A stretch of DNA of 64,000 nt. It comes from Paramagnetospirillum magnetotacticum MS-1. Its GTDB lineage: Bacteria; Pseudomonadota; Alphaproteobacteria; Rhodospirillales; Magnetospirillaceae. Location: positions 547,093-611,092 of the forward strand of contig NZ_JXSL01000027.1 of assembly GCF_000829825.1 (NCBI RefSeq), in the 5' to 3' direction. The notes below the pieces were generated by a model. The model was not told the DNA's origin and searched no databases. It saw only the letters and a list, made by a program, of their open reading frames with translations. Below are positions 50,996-58,627 of the stretch, piece after piece (position 1 is the stretch's first letter; every line of letters starts with the position of its first letter). Made by a program: the position numbers and the translations under genes.

Positions 50996-52215
50996 GTTCG
51001 GGCGATAGCCCGATCATGCGGCAAAGCCATCCCCGCCAACGGCTTGGTCAGCGCCGTGGCGAACAGCGCCATCAGCACCATGGCACCGAAGCAGGTCTCG
51101 GAGATCAATCCGGTATCGGCCAGCAGGGTGAGAACCACCAGTTCCATCAGTCCCTTGCAGGTGAGCAACCCGCCGAGCGTCAACGCCTCGCGGCCCGTGC
51201 AGCCGCCCATCCAGGCGGGCAGCGCCGAGACCAGCTTGCCCAGAATGGCCGCAGCACTCATCACCCAGAAGATGGTCAACGCCCCGCCTCCCAGATCGAT
51301 GCGGGTCTTCAACCCCACCGAGATGAAGAAGAAGGGCAGCAGCACCACCTGCACGAAGGTTTCGAAACTGCCGACGATGGCCTGGGCCACCTTGCGCGGC
51401 ATCACCGCGCCGAACACGAAGGCGCCGATCACTGCGTGCAGGCCCAGTATTTCGGTGACCAACGAGGCCAATGCCAGACCGATGGTCAGCAGAACCACAT
51501 CACCCGCCCCCACCCTGCCGCTGGCCTCGGCATGGGCGAAGAGACGGCGCAACAGCGGCCGGACCACCCAGAACAGAAAGCCCGCGAACAGCAGGGCGCC
51601 CAGGGCGGCCTGCCCAGCCTCCCACAGGTCGCCACCACGGCTTAGCGCCAGCAGCAAAGCCACCGCCACCCACAGAGCTGCATCGTTGAAGGCCGCCGCG
51701 CCGATAGCCATGACACCCGTTTTGTGGTGCTCGAGCCCCATCTCGCGGACCACGGCGCCCAGCACGGGCAAAGCGGTCACGCCCGCCGCAATGCCCATGG
51801 CGGCGGCGAAGACCGGCCTTGTGGCGAAGAACCCCGCCGCGTCGGGGATGGCGGCAAACAGCCACCAGCCCCCCACCGCCCCCGCCAGACTGGGCACCAC
51901 CACGCTGGACAGGGCCAGGACGGAGAAACAGCGCCCCTGGCCCCTGATCCGCGCCAGATCGAAATGCAGGCCGATGGAGAAGGCGAAAAACACCACGGCA
52001 AGCCGCACCAGCCCGTCCAGCGCCAGCAGCGAGGCGGGCGGGAACAGCCGCATGGCAAGTTCAGGCGAGGCCCAGCCCAGAAGGCTCGGCCCCAGCGCGA
52101 TCCCCACCGCCATCTGTACGGCAGCCAATGGCATCAGGCGGCCAATCAGCCTCATCCGCCACAGACCATAGGGCAGGCCGATGATCAGCGCGGTCTGGAT
52201 CAGGAAGAGGCTCAC
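50965..52215 (-). CDS. CPA2 family cation/proton antiporter (KefB-like membrane domain)
   Basis: 416 residues from a GTG at 52215, which overlaps the preceding permease stop (GTGA). A frame open further upstream is only the shadow of potI. About twelve hydrophobic segments are seen. Family motifs: MAVGIALGPSLLGWASPELA, LVRLAVVFFAFSIGLHFDLARIR, AGVTALPVLGAVVREMGLEHHKTG, AAFNDAALWVAVALLLAL (Asp in the ND motif) and LHAVIGAFVFGAVMP. No C-terminal TrkA-N (NAD-binding) domain is present, so it is shorter than KefB/C. It is translationally coupled to the polyamine importer. Confidence 0.88.
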   Translation of the reverse strand: MSLFLIQTALIIGLPYGLWRMRLIGRLMPLAAVQMAVGIALGPSLLGWASPELAMRLFPPASLLALDGLVRLAVVFFAFSIGLHFDLARIRGQGRCFSVLALSSVVVPSLAGAVGGWWLFAAIPDAAGFFATRPVFAAAMGIAAGVTALPVLGAVVREMGLEHHKTGVMAIGAAAFNDAALWVAVALLLALSRGGDLWEAGQAALGALLFAGFLFWVVRPLLRRLFAHAEASGRVGAGDVVLLTIGLALASLVTEILGLHAVIGAFVFGAVMPRKVAQAIVGSFETFVQVVLLPFFFISVGLKTRIDLGGGALTIFWVMSAAAILGKLVSALPAWMGGCTGREALTLGGLLTCKGLMELVVLTLLADTGLISETCFGAMVLMALFATALTKPLAGMALPHDRAIARTHLGQTPDPL

Positions 52216-53018
52216 CCGCCCTGCTGCTCCTTGGTCATCATCACGCGGCCCGCGATGGCGATGGCGATTCCCACCAGAGCCACCACGATGGTGGCCAGCG
52301 CGTTGATCTCGGGGCTTACCCCCAGTCGCACCTTGGAGAAGATGACGATGGGCAGCGGCGTGGCGCCCGGCCCGGAGACGAAGGCGGAAATCACCACATC
52401 GTCCACCGACAGCGTAAAGGCCAGCAGCCAGCCCGCCGCCAGGGCGGGCGCGATGATGGGAAGCGTGATGCGCAAAAAGACGGTGAGCGGTCGGGCCCCC
52501 AGATCCATGGCCGCCTCCTCCAGCGACATGTCCATCTGGCTCAAGCGCGAGCGCACCACCACGGTAACGAAGGACAGGCTGAAGGTGATATGGGCGATGA
52601 CGATGGTGGTCATGGACCGCCCATCGGGCCAGCCCAGCAGATGCTCCATGCCGACGAACAGCAGCAGCAGGGCCAGGCCAGTGATGATCTCGGGCATCAC
52701 CAGCGGGGCCGAGACCATGCCGGTGAACAGGGCACGGCCGGGATAACGCTTGAAACGCACCAGAACCACCGCCGCCAATGTGCCCAGAATAGTGGCCGAA
52801 CAGGCATTGACGAAGGCGATCTTCAAACTCAGCCAGGCGGCGTCCAGCACCTGGGAATCGTGCAGCAATTCGCCATACCATTTGGTGGAAAAGCCGCCCC
52901 ACACGGTGACCAGCTTGGACGCGTTGAAGGAATAGATCACCAAAAGCGCGATGGGCAAGTAAAGGAAGGCATAGACCAGCGCCAGGGCGCTATAGAGGGC
53001 GAAGCCGCGATTGTTCAT
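52212..53018 (-). CDS. potI: Spermidine/putrescine-type ABC transporter permease (PotI/PotC)
   Basis: 268-residue inner-membrane permease, six hydrophobic segments, start MNNRGFALYSALALVYAFLYLPIALLVIYSFNAS at 53018. The EAA-loop LEEAAMDLGARPLTVFLRITLPIIAPALAAGWLLAFTLSVDDVVISAF is typical of PotI/PotC. It overlaps potH by 4 bases and the antiporter by 4 bases. Confidence 0.92.
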   Translation of the reverse strand: MNNRGFALYSALALVYAFLYLPIALLVIYSFNASKLVTVWGGFSTKWYGELLHDSQVLDAAWLSLKIAFVNACSATILGTLAAVVLVRFKRYPGRALFTGMVSAPLVMPEIITGLALLLLFVGMEHLLGWPDGRSMTTIVIAHITFSLSFVTVVVRSRLSQMDMSLEEAAMDLGARPLTVFLRITLPIIAPALAAGWLLAFTLSVDDVVISAFVSGPGATPLPIVIFSKVRLGVSPEINALATIVVALVGIAIAIAGRVMMTKEQQGG

Positions 53019-53902
53019 CCCTCGCGCTCCAGCCGTTTGGCCTCGAAATGCTGGAACACCATGATGGGCACCACCAGAAGCACCAGCATGGCCACCGCCA
53101 CCGCCGAGGCCGTCGGCCAGTCGCGGTTGTCGAAGAACTCGGCCCACAGCACCTTGCCGATCACCAATGTGTCGGGACCACCCAGCAGATCGGGAATGAC
53201 GAACTCGCCCACCGCCGGAATGAAGACCAGCATGCAGCCCGCGATGATTCCGGGCATGCTGAGCGGCAAGGTGATAGCCAAAAACGCCTTGAATGGACGG
53301 CAACCCAGATCGGCGGCGGCTTCCAGCAGCGACAGGTCCATCTTCTCGAGCGTGGCGTAAAGCGGCAGGATCATGAACGGCAGGTAGGAATAGACCATGC
53401 CGATGACCACCGCCGTGGAGGTCTCGAGAATCTGCAAGGGCTCGGAGATGACCCCCATGCCCATCAGGGCCATGTTGAGCAGGCCTTCGTTCTTCAAGAT
53501 GCCGATCCAGGCGTAGACGCGGATCAGGAACGAGGTCCAGAACGGCAGCGCCACCAGCATCAGCAGCGCCTGGCGGCGGCTGGCGGGTGCGCGGGCGATG
53601 GCATAGGCGGCGGGATAGCCTAGCAACAAACAGCCCAGCGTGGAGATCCCCGCCAATTTAAGCGATCCCAGATAGGCCAGCAGATAAAGATCGTCCCCCA
53701 ACAGGGTGTTGTAGCCCGCCAGCGTCCCTCTAAAGACACCCTCGACCCAGAGCGGCATATAGGGCGGAATGCCCATCTGCGGCTCGGACAGGCTGATCTT
53801 GAGAACGATCAGGAAAGGCACCAGAAAGAACAGCAGCAACCAGGCATAGGGCGCCAGTCCCACCAGGAAACGCCCTCCCCTGCCCTCCAGCAGGCCTTTC
53901 AT
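53015..53902 (-). CDS. potH: Spermidine/putrescine-type ABC transporter permease (PotH/PotB)
   Basis: 295-residue permease starting at 53902 (MKGLLEGRGGRF), overlapping potG by 4 bases. Six hydrophobic segments, EAA-loop LLEAAADLGCRPFKAFLAITLPLSMPGIIAGCMLVFIPAVGEFVIPDLLGG. VALPFWTSFLIRVYAWIGIL is diagnostic for PotH/PotB proteins. Confidence 0.92.
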   Translation of the reverse strand: MKGLLEGRGGRFLVGLAPYAWLLLFFLVPFLIVLKISLSEPQMGIPPYMPLWVEGVFRGTLAGYNTLLGDDLYLLAYLGSLKLAGISTLGCLLLGYPAAYAIARAPASRRQALLMLVALPFWTSFLIRVYAWIGILKNEGLLNMALMGMGVISEPLQILETSTAVVIGMVYSYLPFMILPLYATLEKMDLSLLEAAADLGCRPFKAFLAITLPLSMPGIIAGCMLVFIPAVGEFVIPDLLGGPDTLVIGKVLWAEFFDNRDWPTASAVAVAMLVLLVVPIMVFQHFEAKRLEREG

Positions 53903-55038
53903 TTGGTGAGCACCAGGGAATCTGCGGGATGCCAAGCCAGGAACACAGGATCGTCCCAGGTCAGGCGGCTGTCCTCGCCGTGATGCAGATTGGTGCGCAG
54001 GGCCTGCACCTTGCGGCCCGAGGCGAGGCGCACATGGTAGATGGAGACGTCGCCCAGATAGGCGATGTCGCTGACCACGCCCTCGGCCCAGTTCTGGCCC
54101 GATTGGGGCTTGTCGCGCCCGATGCCCATCTTTTCCGGGCGCACCATGACGGTAACCGCCGCGCCCGCCGCCAACTTAGGCGCGCCCTGGACGGCTAGGT
54201 CGTGTTCCAGCTCGGGGCAGGTCACGGACACAGCCCCCTCGCCACCCTTGGCTGTCCCCTCGAACATATTGGCGGCGCCAATGAAATCGGCGACGAAGCG
54301 GGTGCCGGGATATTCATAGATCTCCACCGGGCTGCCCACCTGCTCGATACGCCCGGCATTCATGACGCCGATGCGGCTCGACATGGTCATGGCTTCGCCC
54401 TGGTCGTGGGTGACCATGACGAAGGTGATGCCGACCCGGTCCTGGATATTGACCAGTTCCAGCTGAGTGGCCTCGCGCAGCTTCTTGTCCAGGGCCGCCA
54501 AGGGCTCGTCCAGCAGGACCACCTTGGGCTCCTTGGCGAGGCAGCGGGCGAGCGCCACGCGCTGGCGCTGGCCGCCCGACAACTGGTGCGGCTTGCGCCC
54601 CGAGAAACGGCTCATCTGAACGAGGTCCAGGCTGGCGGCCACCTTGTCCCTGATGACCGCCTTGGGCAACCCATCCTGCTTCAGGCCAAAGGCGATATTG
54701 TCGGCCACGCTCATATGGGGGAACAGGGCATAGGACTGGAACATCATGTTCACCGGCCGCTCATAGGGCGGCACAGCCGTGACGTCTTGGCCATCGATGA
54801 GGATGCGCCCCGTCGTCGGCGTCTCGAACCCGGCCAGCATGCGCAACAGCGTGGTCTTGCCGCAGCCCGAGGCGCCGAGCAGCGAGAAAAACTCGCCCTT
54901 GTGAATGGCGAGATCCACATGCTCCACGGCGGTGAAATCCCCGAACCGCTTGGAAATCCCCTCGAAGCGGATCAGCGGCACCGCCTGGGGATCGTTCCAG
55001 GGAGCATTGGCCTCCCGCTTGACCGCCGCCTGCGCCAT
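53899..55038 (-). CDS. potG: Spermidine/putrescine-type ABC transporter ATPase (PotG/PotA)
   Basis: 379 residues from the ATG at 55038, five bases after the potF stop; an in-frame GTG at 55071 lies inside potF. Walker A GASGCGKTTLLRMLAG; Q-loop MMFQSYALFPHMSVADNIAFGL; signature LSGGQRQRVALARCLA; Walker B VVLLDEPLAALDKKLRE; switch His in MVTHDQGEAMTMS. A C-terminal TOBE domain (about 290-370) includes VMVRPEKMGIG. ATPase of polyamine import. Confidence 0.94.
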   Translation of the reverse strand: MAQAAVKREANAPWNDPQAVPLIRFEGISKRFGDFTAVEHVDLAIHKGEFFSLLGASGCGKTTLLRMLAGFETPTTGRILIDGQDVTAVPPYERPVNMMFQSYALFPHMSVADNIAFGLKQDGLPKAVIRDKVAASLDLVQMSRFSGRKPHQLSGGQRQRVALARCLAKEPKVVLLDEPLAALDKKLREATQLELVNIQDRVGITFVMVTHDQGEAMTMSSRIGVMNAGRIEQVGSPVEIYEYPGTRFVADFIGAANMFEGTAKGGEGAVSVTCPELEHDLAVQGAPKLAAGAAVTVMVRPEKMGIGRDKPQSGQNWAEGVVSDIAYLGDVSIYHVRLASGRKVQALRTNLHHGEDSRLTWDDPVFLAWHPADSLVLTK

Positions 55039-55043
55039 GCCCT

Positions 55044-56153
55044 TTAGCGGCCCGTCTTGACGGTGGTCCACAACCGGGTGCGCTCGCGCTCCTTGGCCAT
55101 CTCGGCGGGCGGAACCTGGAACTCCTTGGCCACCACGGCCTCGGGCGGGAAGATCACCGGATCGCTTTGGATGTCCTTGTTGACCAGATGCTTGGAGCCC
55201 GAGATGGGATTGGCATAGCCGGTGGTATTGGTGAAGCCCGCCGCCACTTCCGGCTTCATCAGGAAATCGATGAACTTATGCGCGTTGTCGGGATGGGGGG
55301 CATCGGCGGGAATGACCATGGAATCGATATTGACCACGGCGCCTTCCTTGGGGATGACCACCTTGACCTTGACGCCCTTGCCCGCTTCGGCGGCGCGGTT
55401 GCGCGCCTGGACCAGATCGCCCACATAGCCGTGCGCCATGCAGATGTCGCCATTGGCCAGATCGTTGATGAATTTGGACGAATGGAAATACTTGATGCTG
55501 GGACGGATCTTGGTCACCGCCTCGGCCGCCGCCTTGAGATCGGCGGATTCGAGCGAGGCGCCGTTCTTACCCAGATAAACCAGGGCGGCGGGGAAAACCT
55601 CGGTGGGCGCGTCCAGCAGGCTGACACCGCAGCCCTTCAGCTTGGAGACCTGGGCCGGATCGAACAGGGCCGACCAACTGTCCAGGGGCATGCCCGGCGC
55701 CGCCTTGGCGACCTTGTCCACGTTATAGGCATAGCCGCTGGCCGAGATGGCATAGGGAATGGCGTAGAGATTGCCCGGATCGGCGGAGCGGCCCAGCGTC
55801 ACCATCACCTGGGCGTCCAGATTGCCGTAATTGGACAACTTGGTGCGGTCCAGCTTCTGATAAATGCCCGCCTTGATCTGATTGGCCAGGAATGGGGACG
55901 CCGAGGGGAACACCACGTCATAGCCCGACTTGCCCGCCTGCAGCTTGGCCTGAAGCACTTCGTTGCTGTCGTAAACGTCGTAATTGACCTTGATGCCGGT
56001 CTGGGCGGTGAACTTCTCCAGCGTATCGGGCGCGATATAGTCCGACCAGTTGTAGACGTTCAGCACCTTGTCTTCCGCCGCCTGGGCACCAGGAACTGAA
56101 GACGCAACCGCAGCAATCAGCGACAAAGCGACAGCCGTCAAGGAAACGCGCAT
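55044..56153 (-). CDS. potF: Putrescine/polyamine-binding periplasmic protein (PotF family)
   Basis: 369 residues, with a Sec signal (MRVSLTAVALSLIAAVASSV, cleavage after AQA). The mature N-terminus KVLNVYNWSDYIAPDTLEKFTAQTGIKVNYDVYDSNEVLQAKL is the PotF/PotD signature. PYAISASGYAYNVDKV and HSSKFINDLANGDICMAHGYVGDLVQA match putrescine receptors. The start at 56153 has GGGGGATAAGG ahead. First gene of potFGHI; the upstream region also holds the actP terminator, so the polyamine promoter lies in 56154-56260. Confidence 0.93.
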   Translation of the reverse strand: MRVSLTAVALSLIAAVASSVPGAQAAEDKVLNVYNWSDYIAPDTLEKFTAQTGIKVNYDVYDSNEVLQAKLQAGKSGYDVVFPSASPFLANQIKAGIYQKLDRTKLSNYGNLDAQVMVTLGRSADPGNLYAIPYAISASGYAYNVDKVAKAAPGMPLDSWSALFDPAQVSKLKGCGVSLLDAPTEVFPAALVYLGKNGASLESADLKAAAEAVTKIRPSIKYFHSSKFINDLANGDICMAHGYVGDLVQARNRAAEAGKGVKVKVVIPKEGAVVNIDSMVIPADAPHPDNAHKFIDFLMKPEVAAGFTNTTGYANPISGSKHLVNKDIQSDPVIFPPEAVVAKEFQVPPAEMAKERERTRLWTTVKTGR

Positions 56154-56260
56154 GACCTTATCCCCCAGCCAGAAATCCCGATGCCGGGCCGATCGCCGCC
56201 GATACCCGTGCGGGGCCGATATTTCCGGTCCAGGGACTGCCTTGTCAACGGGCAATGCTT

Positions 56261-56294
56261 AAAAAAAGGCCCGCCGGAGAAGAACCCCGGCGGG
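56261..56294 (-). terminator. Rho-independent terminator of the actP transcript
   Basis: On the minus strand a perfect 8-bp stem (arms at 56270-56277 and 56287-56294) is followed by CC and a run of seven T. It lies 82 bases after the actP stop codon. Confidence 0.88.
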
Positions 56295-56375
56295 TTTCGC
56301 AGTTTGCGGGAGGTAACTGAATAGTTTGGCGGACCGATTCACCGGCTGGCGACGTCGCCAGCCGGGATCGGACCA

Positions 56376-58046
56376 CTAGTGATTGGAGGCCGATGCAGCA
56401 CCGATTCCCGTCTGGGCGCGGACATACTGGTCCTCGAACAGAGCCTTCTCCGCCTCGGCGGTCGCGCTCTTGTCCAGCTTGGAGACCAAGATGGTGACGG
56501 CAAAGGCCAGGGTCATGGAGAACAGGGCCGGATGCTCGTAGGGGAAGATGGGCGCCGGATTGTTCAGCACCACCACCCACACGGCCTTGGACAGCACCAC
56601 GCAGGCCACCGCCGACACCAGACCGGCGATGCCGCCCCACAAGGCGCCCTTGGTGGTCAGGCCCTTCCAGTACATGGAGAGGAACAGCACCGGGAAGTTG
56701 GCCGAGGCCGCGATGCCGAAGGTGAGGCCCACCAGGAAAGCGACGTTCTGCTTCTCGAACATGATCCCTAAGATCACGGCGATGACGCCCAGCACCAGGG
56801 AAGCCAGCTTGGAGACGCGCATCTCCTCGGCCTCGGTGGCGTGGCCCTTGCGGATGACGCGGGCATAGATGTCGTGGGCGATGGCCGAGGCGCCGGCCAG
56901 GGCCAGACCCGAGACCACGGCTAAGATGGTGGCGAAGGCCACCGCCGACAGGAAGCCCAGGAAGATGTCGCCGCCCAGGGCCTTGGCCAGATGCATCACC
57001 GGCATATTGCCGCCGCCCAGCAGCTTGCCGCCCACCTTGCCGCCTTCGAAGAACTGCGGATCGGTGCCGACGATGCTGACCGCGGCGAGGCCCAGGATGC
57101 AGACCACCAGGAAGAAGAAGCCGATGAAGCCCGACGCCACGAACACGCTCTTGCGCGCTTCCTTGGCGTTGGGAACGGTGAAGAAACGCATCAGGATGTG
57201 CGGCAGCGCGGCGGTGCCGAACACCAGACCCAGCGACAGCGACACCGCCGAGACCGGATCGGCCAGCAGAGTGCCCGGCCCCATGATCTTGACGCCCGCC
57301 TTGTGGGACGAGACCGCCTTGGCGGCCAGGGTTTCCAGGCTGAAGCCGAACTTGGACAGAGCCAGGACGCAGAGCAGGACGCCGCCGCCCAGAAGAAGAC
57401 AGGCCTTGATGATCTGCACCCAGGTGGTGGCGATCATGCCGCCGAAGGTGACATAGACCACCATCAGCACGCCGACGATGATCACCGCCACGGCATAGTC
57501 GAGGCCGAACAGCAGCTTGATCAGCTGACCGGCGCCGACCATCTGGACGATCAGATAGAAGCACACCACGGTGAGCGACCCCATGGCCGCGAAGGTGCGC
57601 ACCTTGGACTGGTCCAGGCGGTAGGACGCGATGTCGGCGAAGGTATAACGGCCCAGATTCCTGAGGCGCTCGGCCAGCAGGAACAGGATGATGGGCCAGC
57701 CGACGAAGAAGCTGATGGTGTAGATGAAGCCGTCGAAGCCGGTGGCGAACACCATGGAGGACAGGCCCAGCAGAGTGGCCGCCGACATATAGTCGCCCGC
57801 AATGGCCAGACCATTCTGGAAGCCGGTGATGCCGCCGCCCGCCGTATAGAAGTCGGCGGCCGACTTGGTGCGCTTGGAGGCCCAATAGGTAATGCCCAGC
57901 GTGCCCATGACGAAGGCGAAGAACATGGCGATGGCGGTGACGTTCACTGGCTGCTTCTCGGAGCCGCCGAGATCGCCGGGACCGGCCAGGGCGGGCGCGG
58001 CGACCAGCAGGGCCGCCACGGCGAGGGAAATCAGGGACTTGCTCAT
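56376..58046 (-). CDS. actP: Cation/acetate symporter ActP (SLC5 family)
   Basis: Sodium- or proton-coupled symporter for acetate or other short monocarboxylates, 556 residues. A cleavable signal is followed by about thirteen membrane segments. Family motifs: [119 protein letters not shown]. Start at 58046, overlapping the DUF485 gene by 4 bases. The sensor-kinase/regulator pair and acyl-CoA synthetase to the right form a plausible regulatory and metabolic partner set. Confidence 0.93.
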   Translation of the reverse strand: MSKSLISLAVAALLVAAPALAGPGDLGGSEKQPVNVTAIAMFFAFVMGTLGITYWASKRTKSAADFYTAGGGITGFQNGLAIAGDYMSAATLLGLSSMVFATGFDGFIYTISFFVGWPIILFLLAERLRNLGRYTFADIASYRLDQSKVRTFAAMGSLTVVCFYLIVQMVGAGQLIKLLFGLDYAVAVIIVGVLMVVYVTFGGMIATTWVQIIKACLLLGGGVLLCVLALSKFGFSLETLAAKAVSSHKAGVKIMGPGTLLADPVSAVSLSLGLVFGTAALPHILMRFFTVPNAKEARKSVFVASGFIGFFFLVVCILGLAAVSIVGTDPQFFEGGKVGGKLLGGGNMPVMHLAKALGGDIFLGFLSAVAFATILAVVSGLALAGASAIAHDIYARVIRKGHATEAEEMRVSKLASLVLGVIAVILGIMFEKQNVAFLVGLTFGIAASANFPVLFLSMYWKGLTTKGALWGGIAGLVSAVACVVLSKAVWVVVLNNPAPIFPYEHPALFSMTLAFAVTILVSKLDKSATAEAEKALFEDQYVRAQTGIGAASASNH

Positions 58047-58357
58047 TCCAGCACCTCGCGCACCACGTCCTTGTTCAGCTCCTCGAACTCGCCATTGGCG
58101 AAGTGGGAGTAAAGACCGGTCAACAGCCACGACACCACGATGATGGCGGCGCCCACCGGCACGCCCACGGTGAGGTTCGAGCCCTCGGACAGCGGCGTGC
58201 GCAGGATCTCCGGCGCGAAGGCGACGATCATCATGAAGCAGTAATAAGAGCCCAGCACGATCACCGACAAAGTGACGGCCAGCCGCGTGCGCTTCTTGAC
58301 CAGTTCGTGGAATTTCGGGTTCTGGCGAACCCGCGCATAGGTGTCTGAATCAGACAT
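58043..58357 (-). CDS. DUF485 (YjcH-type) membrane protein, ActP partner
   Basis: A 104-residue protein with two membrane segments (about 24-47 and 60-82): [40 protein letters not shown] and [34 protein letters not shown]485 proteins precede actP in most acetate-permease operons and may be an accessory subunit. The ATG at 58357 has GGAGGGGAC ahead; a GTG at 58384 is less likely. Confidence 0.92.
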   Translation of the reverse strand: MSDSDTYARVRQNPKFHELVKKRTRLAVTLSVIVLGSYYCFMMIVAFAPEILRTPLSEGSNLTVGVPVGAAIIVVSWLLTGLYSHFANGEFEELNKDVVREVLE

Positions 58358-58509
58358 GTCCCCTCCGGATGTGTTTATTTTCACCCTCCACCTATCAAAG
58401 GAGCTTTGCCGAACTTTTCCTCAATCATGACGAATTGTATCCGGGACGCAGCCATGCGATGGCATAAGCAAGGTTGATATGGGCAGCGATTTGAAGTGAC
58501 ACTCGACCA

Positions 58510-58616
58510 TGTCATCCCGAGCGCAAGCCGAGGGATCTCCATTTGTCGTGGCATTACCGAAACTGACATGTCGTACCAGGATGAGATCCCTCCTCCCGTC
58601 GATCGTCGGGATGACA
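58510..58616. repeat. Nested palindromic (REP-like) element in the 5' gap of actP and the sensor kinase
   Basis: Outer arms TGTCATCCCGA (58510-58520) and TCGGGATGACA (58606-58616) pair perfectly. Inner arms GAGGGATCTC (58530-58539) and GAGATCCCTC (58583-58592) pair perfectly. The motif GTCATCCCGAGCG...CCGAGGGATC is a widespread bacterial intergenic repeat. It lies between the divergent DUF485-actP and sensor kinase starts, 12 bases ahead of the kinase start, so it may have been inserted in the leader. Confidence 0.7.
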
Positions 58617-58627
58617 GGCCGCAATAG

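Noticed and set aside
52216..52902. N-terminal extension of the antiporter frame
   Set aside because: It is the shadow of potI in another frame, with His/Arg/Gly-rich nonsense; homology begins at the GTG at 52215.
56245..57885. Long open frame overlapping actP in another frame
   Set aside because: Gly/Arg/His-rich translation with no motifs; actP in its own frame is unmistakable.
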